DNA of 10,891 bases. It comes from JBLHHI01 sp047614125. Lineage in GTDB: Bacteria > Bacteroidota > Bacteroidia > NS11-12g > UBA9320. The notes below the pieces were generated by a model. It saw nothing but the letters and a program-made list of their open reading frames with translations. It was not told the origin of the DNA and made no database searches. A program made the position numbers and the translations under genes. Where the stretch lies: contig JBLHHI010000112.1 of NCBI GenBank assembly GCA_047614125.1, positions 1-10,891 of the forward strand. The letters are read 5' to 3'. Below, one piece after another: positions 1 through 4,757 of the stretch; within the stretch, counting starts at the first letter, position 1; each line of letters begins with the position of its first letter.

Positions 1-23
1 GGTTTAAAATTAAATAAAATTTC

Positions 24-1121
24 ATGCGAATCGGCTTCGATGCAAAACGCTATTTCAAAAATGAAACCGGGCTTGGAAACTATTCGAGAACCTTGGTAGA
101 TGGACTGGCGGAAGCGAGCTCTGATAACGATTTTGTTTTGTTTACGGCCGATAAAAAGGCGGAGAAGAAAAAGCTTCCACACAACAATCAGTACCTTTCA
201 ACTCCAAAAAGAAAACGCTGGCTATGGCGACAACTTGGGATGTCGGATGCGATTAATAGGGAAAAGATAGACGTTTACCATGGCTTAAGCGCCGAGTTGC
301 CCATGTTTGCCCCAAAGGCCAAAAAGGTTGTTACCATACACGACATCATCTTTTTAAAATACCCCAAGTACTACAAATTTATCGACCGAGTTATTTACAC
401 CTTTAAAACAAAGCAAGCATTATTAGGCGCTGATGCTGTGGTTTTTATGAGTAAAAAAACTCAGAACGACGTTTATGACATCTTTAAAATAAAGCCAAAA
501 AAATCACTGGTTATTTACCAAGATTGCCACCAACGTTTTTACAAAAAAGTTGATTCTGCCAAACTTGAAGCGTTCAAAATTCAAGTTGCCTTACCAACTA
601 AGTTCATTGTTTGTGTTAGTGCCTTCGATGGCCGCAAAAACCAACAAACGTTGGTTGAAGCCTTTGCTAAAATTGACAATAAAGATTTGCATTTGGTACT
701 GGTGGGCAAAGACGGTGGAGAGTTGGAAAACATCCGAAATCAAATATCTGAACAATCGCTGAGCAAGCGCGTTCATATATACAGCGATGTATCGAGCAAA
801 GACCTCCCCTTCTATTATCACTTGAGTGTTTGCAGCATCTTTCCAAGCTTTTACGAAGGCTTTGGCATTCCAGCCGCAGAAAGTTTAGCAATGGGAAAAG
901 TGGTGCTCACAGCTAAAGATTCATCGATGGCCGAAATTGTAGGAAGTGCTGGAGCCTATTTTGACCCCAATTCTGCCCATGAAATTGCCGAATGCATTAA
1001 CATCAATACCACAGAACCTAGACTGGCCCAACTGAAAGCGGCCATACCCAAACAATTGGACGTATTTTCGAGCCTCAAAATGGTTGCCGATCACATGGCA
1101 CTTTACAAAGAATTATCATGA
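24..1121 (+). CDS. GT4 family glycosyltransferase
   Basis: Retaining glycosyltransferase with a GT-B fold, predicted to move a sugar from a nucleotide-sugar donor onto a cytoplasmic-side acceptor such as a polysaccharide or glycolipid intermediate. The N-terminal Rossmann half shows a glycine-rich loop (GLGNYSR, residues 16-22), a YHGL segment near 85 and the family-typical TIHDIIFLKYP at 104-114. The C-terminal half shows VSAFDGRKN (198-206, with the Arg-Lys pair that contacts donor phosphates), LVLVG (224-228) and the EX7E signature EGFGIPAAE (E278 and E286). At 365 aa it is a normal full-length member. The ATG at 24 is followed directly by the conserved first strand MRIGFDAKR, so the start is secure. 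It overlaps the next gene by 4 nt (ATGA), implying translational coupling. Donor and acceptor cannot be told from the sequence. The upstream promoter, if any, lies outside the window. Confidence 0.9.
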   Translation: MRIGFDAKRYFKNETGLGNYSRTLVDGLAEASSDNDFVLFTADKKAEKKKLPHNNQYLSTPKRKRWLWRQLGMSDAINREKIDVYHGLSAELPMFAPKAKKVVTIHDIIFLKYPKYYKFIDRVIYTFKTKQALLGADAVVFMSKKTQNDVYDIFKIKPKKSLVIYQDCHQRFYKKVDSAKLEAFKIQVALPTKFIVCVSAFDGRKNQQTLVEAFAKIDNKDLHLVLVGKDGGELENIRNQISEQSLSKRVHIYSDVSSKDLPFYYHLSVCSIFPSFYEGFGIPAAESLAMGKVVLTAKDSSMAEIVGSAGAYFDPNSAHEIAECININTTEPRLAQLKAAIPKQLDVFSSLKMVADHMALYKELS

Positions 1122-1951
1122 TAGAAGTTGGCAAGCTTAACAAATTAACTGTTTTACGAGATACCAGTGTTGGAATGTTTTTGGGCGATTTATTGGGCGG
1201 CGAAGTCTTACTGCCAATCAAGTACATTCCAGAAAACACAAAAGTTGACGACGAGCTGGAAGTCTTTATTTACAAGGATTCAGAAGATCGAATCATTGCC
1301 ACCAACTTAACACCCTTAGCTCAGTTAAATTCGTTTGCGTGTCTTACAGTTTCAGACGTTTCGAGCGTGGGTGCTTTTTTGGATTGGGGTTTGGAAAAAG
1401 ACTTGCTGGTACCGTATCGCGAGCAAAACATCCACCTAGAAGTTGGAAAAAAAATATTGGTGTACGTCTACCTCGATGAAACTTCCAATCGGATTGTTGC
1501 CTCGTGCCGACTGAAAAAGTTTTTGAGCGAAGACACGCCAACTTTTGAAGAAGGAGAAGAAGTGGATTTGATTGTTTGGCATCCAACCGAACTCGGATAC
1601 AATGTGCTGATCAACGAACAATTCTCGGGCGTTGTTTACGCCAATGAAATATTTGAAAAACTGCATCAAGGCGAACGAAGAAAGGGCTACATCAAACAAG
1701 TTCGACCCGACGGCAAGATTGACGTTTCTTTGCAAAAGCTTGGTTATGATCAAGTTCTGAGCAGCATCGACCCAATTTTACAAAAGCTGCAAGATGCAGG
1801 CGGAACACTTCCCATTGGCGATAAGTCGGATCCCGATTTAATATACCGACTCTTGGGCATGAGTAAGAAGAACTTCAAAAAGGCCATAGGAAGTTTGTAC
1901 AAAGCCGGCAAGATTGAAATAGAACCCAATTCCATTCGTTTAAAAGAATAG
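1118..1951 (+). CDS. cvfB: CvfB/YitL-type S1-domain RNA-binding protein
   Basis: Predicted cytoplasmic RNA-binding protein of the CvfB (conserved virulence factor B, YitL) family. That family consists of three S1-like OB folds followed by a winged helix. Visible here: a first S1-like domain at about 5-63 (VGMFLGD then GEVLLPIKYIP, the usual strand-turn pattern), a second at about 70-132 (VGAFLDWGLEKDLLVP), a third degenerate one at about 145-207 (ending GKIDVSLQKLGYD) and a C-terminal winged-helix segment at about 213-277 (LIYRLLGMSKKNFKKAIGSLYKAGKIEI). The length, 277 aa, matches the family. The winged helix often causes such proteins to be labelled GntR-like regulators, which I think is wrong. 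The start codon overlaps the glycosyltransferase stop by 4 nt. In staphylococci the family affects virulence-factor expression; its role in this organism is unknown. Confidence 0.85.
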   Translation: MIEVGKLNKLTVLRDTSVGMFLGDLLGGEVLLPIKYIPENTKVDDELEVFIYKDSEDRIIATNLTPLAQLNSFACLTVSDVSSVGAFLDWGLEKDLLVPYREQNIHLEVGKKILVYVYLDETSNRIVASCRLKKFLSEDTPTFEEGEEVDLIVWHPTELGYNVLINEQFSGVVYANEIFEKLHQGERRKGYIKQVRPDGKIDVSLQKLGYDQVLSSIDPILQKLQDAGGTLPIGDKSDPDLIYRLLGMSKKNFKKAIGSLYKAGKIEIEPNSIRLKE

Positions 1952-1985
1952 TTTTGAGTGCCTGTATAAGCTGGCATTATTTTAG
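1952..1985 (+). promoter_or_regulatory. Candidate Bacteroidota promoter for the outer-membrane protein gene
   Basis: TTTTG at 1952-1956, just after the cvfB stop, could be the -33 element. After a 21-nt spacer, TATTTTAG at 1978-1985 matches the -7 consensus TAnnTTTG at all but one position. The predicted transcript start would be near 1991, only about 10 nt before the ATG at 2002, so the leader would be very short. If real, it excludes the TTG at 1954 as a start codon. It is a pattern match only. Confidence 0.4.
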
Positions 1986-2001
1986 CCACGTATCGATTAC
2001 T

Positions 2002-2658
2002 ATGCATCAAAAAGCTTCAACCTCCGGTCTCGTATTATTTCTTCTACTCTTTTGTTCCACAAACGGTTTTGCACAGTATTCGGCAGGTGACCATCTTTTC
2101 ACCTTCGAGCGCGGTTACAGTGTAACGAGCTCAGCCCTTACAAAGGCCTTCGACTTGGCCGATGATCCCATTGAAAAAGCAACCTTAAATCTGAATTACA
2201 AACCCGTTTTTGGTTTTGGGTACGAATTTATTCCGCATAAAAGATTTGGACTTGGATTTAATTACGCGTATCAACCCTTTACTGGCTCGGTTTCTGGCCA
2301 TGTATACACCAATTTAGATGGAGAGAAGATTACCGAAAATGTCGACTTCAACTTGCGACGAAATGTTTTATTCTTAAATGCACGGTTTCTTATCCCAATG
2401 AAAATAGACAAGCTCGATCTTTATGCCGGGGTACGCGTAGGTATGTTGTATTGGAGGTCGAAGTTCGAAACCAGCAACCCTAATTTCGACAAGTTTAAAA
2501 CCGTGTTGCTTACCCGGCCCTTGGCGGGCATAACCGTTGGAGCACGATACTTCCCAATACCAAATGTTGGGTTAAAGTTGGAATTGGCTCATGGCGCACC
2601 GGCCATTGCTTCGGCTGGTGTTACGTTGCGATTGGGTGGGAAGACAGTGGGTTATTGA
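2002..2658 (+). CDS. Secreted outer-membrane beta-barrel-like protein
   Basis: A 218-residue exported protein of unknown specific function. From the ATG at 2002 it starts with a classical signal peptide: a short basic N-terminus (MHQK), a hydrophobic core (LVLFLLLF) and a cleavage site after NGFA, leaving a mature N-terminal Gln as is common in Bacteroidota. An in-frame TTG at 1954 would add 16 residues in front of the signal peptide and is less likely. The mature part alternates polar and hydrophobic residues in amphipathic strands separated by turns (for example FGFGYEF, FGLGFNYAY, LFLNARFLIP, LDLYAGVRVGMLYW, GITVGARYF, GLKLELAHG). It ends in a last strand with alternating residues, GVTLRLGG. 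This is the pattern of small OmpA/OmpW-like 8-stranded barrels. No enzyme motif is visible. The gene is probably transcribed separately from cvfB. Confidence 0.7.
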   Translation: MHQKASTSGLVLFLLLFCSTNGFAQYSAGDHLFTFERGYSVTSSALTKAFDLADDPIEKATLNLNYKPVFGFGYEFIPHKRFGLGFNYAYQPFTGSVSGHVYTNLDGEKITENVDFNLRRNVLFLNARFLIPMKIDKLDLYAGVRVGMLYWRSKFETSNPNFDKFKTVLLTRPLAGITVGARYFPIPNVGLKLELAHGAPAIASAGVTLRLGGKTVGY

Positions 2659-2723
2659 CTAACACATCCTTATAGGCAGCCTTACTTGCCTTGCTACAGA
2701 GTGAGGATTATTGAGGTTCAATA

Positions 2724-2750
2724 GAGATCCTGAGTCGAGTTCAGGATGAC
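2724..2750. repeat. Short intergenic palindrome, ATCCTGA / TCAGGAT arms
   Basis: Perfect 7-bp arms ATCCTGA (2727-2733) and TCAGGAT (2741-2747) surround a 7-nt centre (GTCGAGT), with GAG on the left and GAC on the right. From memory, a palindrome of very similar wording (ATCCTGAA..TTCAGGAT followed by GAC) occurs as a dispersed intergenic element in many Bacteroidota and other bacteria. Only one copy is in this window, so the repeat status rests on that recollection. There is no T-run, so it is not an obvious terminator. Confidence 0.5.
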
Positions 2751-2759
2751 ATCACCGTT

Positions 2760-2875
2760 ACTATCTGTAGTCTGTCGTGTTGATTGCGGCTGTGACTACG
2801 GATTTATTCAATAAATAACGGAATGGTTCTTCCGTAGTCGCAACCGCACATGCGTTTCTACAGACTGCAGATAGT
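2760..2875. repeat. Inverted pair of a REP-like palindromic unit
   Basis: Two copies of a unit of about 43 nt face each other around a 28-nt AT-rich centre (2803-2830). Outer arms 2760-2775 and 2860-2875 pair at 15 of 16 positions (ACTATCTGTAGTCTGT against its complement). Inner arms 2794-2802 (GACTACGGA) and 2831-2839 (TCCGTAGTC) pair perfectly, and the pairing continues with a few mismatches through the TGCGG segment at 2785-2789. The right-hand unit, read on the minus strand, matches a third copy at 4330-4372 at 36 of 43 positions. Each unit is itself a small hairpin of the form GTAGTC..GACTAC. The layout, single units plus inverted pairs in intergenic DNA, resembles REP/BIME elements. No ORF or target-site duplication is evident. 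Confidence 0.8.
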
Positions 2876-2904
2876 TGAGATAAACCACGGATAATTGGCG
2901 TTTA

Positions 2905-2934
2905 TTTGTTCGCGCTTGGTTTTTGTTAGATTTT
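2905..2934 (+). promoter_or_regulatory. Weak candidate promoter for the lipoprotein gene
   Basis: TTTG at 2905-2908 and, after an 18-nt spacer, TAGATTTT at 2927-2934 (one mismatch to TAnnTTTG). The predicted start site would lie about 30 nt before the ATG at 2970. The region is AT-rich, so chance matches are likely. Confidence 0.3.
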
Positions 2935-2969
2935 ATTTTAATTTGTAATAACAATTCCAAAAACGATTC

Positions 2970-4304
2970 ATGTACGAGCGAAAAACTTTAAATTATGCCT
3001 TAACTATAACTATTGGTTGTTTGCTCTTAGTTTTTCAGTCATGTAAAAAAGAAGACATAGATAAAGATCCTATTATCAATACGCCAACTGTTGCTAAAGC
3101 AACTGTAGTTGAACTCGATGTCTACGCCAAAACCATGGCAATTAAAAGTTCAATAACGTCTGAAGGAGAATCAGCCGTCACACAAAGGGGAATTTGCTAC
3201 AACTTAATTGGCAACCCTTCGGTTTCAGATTCTTTTACGATCGATGGATTTGGACAAGGAGAATACAGCTCAACGATTAGCAATTGTATTATTGATCAGA
3301 CCTATTATATTAAATCCTATGCTGTTAACAGCTTTGGCACTTCATACTCGACTGAACTGGTCGTAAATTTTGGAGCTGAAAAGCCTGAAATTTCTGTCAA
3401 ACAAATTTTAAGTACAACCACTTCAATTTCCGTCGAATTGTCATCGAAAGATGGGGAATCGCCCATACTTGAAATGGGATGCTCGATTTCTAAAACGGAT
3501 TTGAAAACAAATCCAGCGGATTCTATTCAACGCATTTTAGGGGGGCAACTTGTCTTTCAGAACCTCGAACCAAACACGAATTACTACTTGTTAGGCTTTG
3601 CAACTAATGTTGTTGGCACTGATACAATTCACCTTAGATATAGTACGACCACTGGCGAATTGTCTAAGCTATCAGATTTAACAATCGACAGAATAGAAGC
3701 AAATTGGATAGAGGCTAGCTGTTCAACTACTTCGGATGGTGGTACTACCTTGCTTGAGCAGGGCTTTTTGTACGCTACAACTCCTGGTGTTTCGATATCC
3801 AATTCCACCAAGCTGGCTTTAGACACCGGTAATGCGGCCTTTAATGGAAAGATGGAGGGATTGACAAAAAAAACCAAGTACTACATTCGGGCCTATGCCA
3901 AAAACTATTCCGGAGTGGCTTACAGTAATGAATTAGAGGTAAATACCAAAGCGTATAATCTTGGAGATGTTGTACAAGGAGGAATTGTATATTGGGTTGA
4001 TGGTGATGACATCAAGGTAATGGCTGACGCTTCTGGTTTCCCCTTCCCTGCATTGTGGTGGCAAGATGCACATAATTATGCAGACTCTTCTACCTTTTAT
4101 GGTTATTCCGATTGGCGCCTTCCCGAACGGTTCGAATTAGTAGACGCTTGTGAAAAAGGAGCCATTACCATTGCACAGACTGTATGGACTGAAACGTGGA
4201 GCGGATCAAAACACCACTGGTATTATAAAAATGGCGACTGTAACACCTATTCAATTCTTAATGATACTTGGAACTACCCAATCTTAGTTAGAGCGCCGAA
4301 GTAG
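2970..4304 (+). CDS. Surface lipoprotein with FnIII-like repeats and Lcl_C/FISUMP-like domain
   Basis: Predicted cell-surface lipoprotein of 444 aa; its ligand or role is unknown. The N-terminus is a lipoprotein signal ending VFQSC (lipidated Cys25). It is followed by KKED, a Lys-then-acidic stretch like the lipoprotein export signals that send Bacteroidota lipoproteins to the outer face. Three fibronectin-III-like repeats follow. Repeat 1 is at about 42-135 (TQRGICYN, then YYIKSYAVNSFGTSYS). Repeat 2, more diverged, is at about 138-228 (LEMGCSIS, then YYLLGFATNVVGT). Repeat 3 is at about 231-327 (LEQGFLYAT, then YYIRAYAKNYSGVAYS). These match the phylum's usual T.RG.CY / TYY.RAYA.N..G..YS repeat. 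The C-terminal 330-444 starts with GDVVQGGIVYWVD and contains GYSDWRLPERFEL, the hallmark of Lcl_C (DUF1566)/FISUMP-like domains, which sit on secreted and adhesion-type proteins; it ends ILVRAPK. The gene is monocistronic and bracketed by REP-like repeats. The function is inferred only as surface binding or adhesion. Confidence 0.75.
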   Translation: MYERKTLNYALTITIGCLLLVFQSCKKEDIDKDPIINTPTVAKATVVELDVYAKTMAIKSSITSEGESAVTQRGICYNLIGNPSVSDSFTIDGFGQGEYSSTISNCIIDQTYYIKSYAVNSFGTSYSTELVVNFGAEKPEISVKQILSTTTSISVELSSKDGESPILEMGCSISKTDLKTNPADSIQRILGGQLVFQNLEPNTNYYLLGFATNVVGTDTIHLRYSTTTGELSKLSDLTIDRIEANWIEASCSTTSDGGTTLLEQGFLYATTPGVSISNSTKLALDTGNAAFNGKMEGLTKKTKYYIRAYAKNYSGVAYSNELEVNTKAYNLGDVVQGGIVYWVDGDDIKVMADASGFPFPALWWQDAHNYADSSTFYGYSDWRLPERFELVDACEKGAITIAQTVWTETWSGSKHHWYYKNGDCNTYSILNDTWNYPILVRAPK

Positions 4305-4328
4305 GCGTTAAGTCTTCCAACCCCATAT

Positions 4329-4373
4329 CTATCCGTAGTCTGAAGAAAGGCATGTGCGGTGGGCACTACGGAT
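4329..4373 (+). repeat. Single copy of the REP-like palindromic unit
   Basis: Positions 4330-4372 match the reverse complement of 2831-2873 at 36 of 43 positions without gaps, and they share the ctatc.gtagtctg and tgcgg..actacggat blocks with the left unit at 2761-2803 (2-nt length difference). The unit is itself a hairpin with perfect 9-bp arms ATCCGTAGT (4331-4339) and ACTACGGAT (4365-4373). It begins 25 nt after the lipoprotein stop codon. It has no T-run, so it is more likely a dispersed repeat than a classical terminator, although it could stabilise the 3' end of the mRNA. Confidence 0.75.
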
Positions 4374-4488
4374 GAATTCATTCCACATAACCCTTGTATT
4401 CAAAACACAGACAAAATCCTGTTGTTAAAAAGACATTTTACTGACCATTATCATAAAACTTTCTTCACCAAGCGACGTTTAATATGTA

Positions 4489-4508
4489 GTTGCAACGCAA
4501 GTTGTAAC
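4489..4508 (+). ncRNA. GNRA-capped hairpin; possible part of a small RNA ending at 4595
   Basis: GTTGCAAC (4489-4496) pairs with GTTGTAAC (4501-4508) over 8 bp, one of them G-U, around a GCAA loop, a member of the GNRA tetraloop class. About 50 nt downstream is a terminator with a UUCG loop. Two stable tetraloop hairpins in a row, the second followed by a T-run, suggest the 3' half of a structured transcript: a small RNA, or the 3' UTR of the lipoprotein mRNA. No convincing promoter of its own was found, and it does not match an RNA family I recognise. Confidence 0.35.
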
Positions 4509-4559
4509 AAACAGCAAGTTTAATAGTGGTAAATTAAATTTCAGTTTTAGTTTTTGGTT

Positions 4560-4595
4560 GCAGAAAGGGGATCTTCGGGTTCCCTTTTTGCTTTT
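4560..4595 (+). terminator. Intrinsic terminator with UUCG tetraloop
   Basis: Arms 4560-4573 (GCAGAAAGGGGATC) and 4578-4591 (GGTTCCCTTTTTGC) pair over 14 bp including three G-U pairs. They are closed by C(TTCG)G, a very stable tetraloop, and followed by TTTTAT from 4592. The orientation is + strand only; the other strand lacks a T-run. It ends transcription coming from the lipoprotein side or from a small RNA in between, and insulates the oxidase operon, whose promoter follows about 65 nt later. Confidence 0.85.
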
Positions 4596-4655
4596 ATAGA
4601 CCCTTTCAATTTGTATTCGTTCTAAATAAATTGTGCAAAACTATTAAGCCAAGCT

Positions 4656-4690
4656 TTTGTCATATTCTTTTTAAAAAGAAAGTATTTTTG
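4656..4690 (+). promoter_or_regulatory. Promoter of the oxidase operon
   Basis: TTTG at 4656-4659 and TATTTTTG at 4683-4690, the latter a perfect match to the Bacteroidota -7 consensus TAnnTTTG. The spacer of 23 nt is at the long end of the range reported for flavobacteria. The predicted start site is near 4696, giving a leader of about 60 nt before the ATG at 4758. Its position between the terminator and coxB fits a dedicated operon promoter. Confidence 0.6.
4665..4680. promoter_or_regulatory. Perfect 16-nt palindrome inside the promoter spacer, possible operator
   Basis: TTCTTTTTAAAAAGAA is a gapless perfect palindrome located between the -33 and -7 elements. A dimeric repressor bound here would block RNA polymerase. 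The sequence is low-complexity, so chance or a DNA-bending role is also possible. The binding protein is unknown. Confidence 0.35.
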
Positions 4691-4757
4691 CTCCGATTTT
4701 GAAGGCTGTGTTGATTAGTCAATAATCCGCATTTAAACCTTTGATAACTAGTGGTTA

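Larger units (their letters stand above)
2659..2969. other. Noncoding accessory region with palindromic repeats
   Basis: About 310 nt without a credible ORF. It contains a short palindrome at 2727-2747, the 116-nt inverted repeat pair at 2760-2875 and a weak promoter candidate at 2905-2934. No intrinsic terminator with a T-run is visible after the outer-membrane protein gene; the large hairpin lacks a T-tract. Confidence 0.7.
4305..4757. other. Structured noncoding region between the lipoprotein gene and coxB
   Basis: About 450 nt with no credible ORF. In order it holds a REP-like unit (4329-4373), an AT-rich stretch in which I see nothing firm (4374-4488), a GNRA hairpin (4489-4508), a UUCG-capped terminator (4560-4595) and a Bacteroidota-type promoter with an internal palindrome (4656-4690). 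A small dyad TTGATTAGTCAA lies at 4711-4722, in the predicted leader of coxB. Confidence 0.75.

Noticed and set aside
1954..2001. N-terminal extension of the outer-membrane protein from TTG 1954
   Set aside because: It would put 16 unrelated residues in front of a complete signal peptide and overlaps a promoter-like element.
2760..2875. The large hairpin as an intrinsic terminator of the outer-membrane protein gene
   Set aside because: There is no T-run after either arm, the loop is long (28 nt), and the sequence recurs at 4329-4373, so it is better explained as a repeat.
4294..4316. Short stem around the lipoprotein stop codon (CGCC..GGCG) as a terminator
   Set aside because: Only about 4 bp and no T-tract; a far stronger terminator lies at 4560-4595.
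4374..4488. Small peptide gene or promoter in the AT-rich stretch after the REP-like unit
   Set aside because: No ORF with a plausible leader was seen (the ATG at 4484 is followed at once by TAG) and no paired -33/-7 elements at acceptable spacing were found.
4711..4722. TTGATTAGTCAA, resembling an FNR/CRP-family box upstream of coxB
   Set aside because: The half-sites TTGA/TCAA are 4 nt apart, whereas the FNR consensus TTGAT-N4-ATCAA requires 6, and it lies downstream of the predicted transcript start. Kept only as an unnamed dyad.
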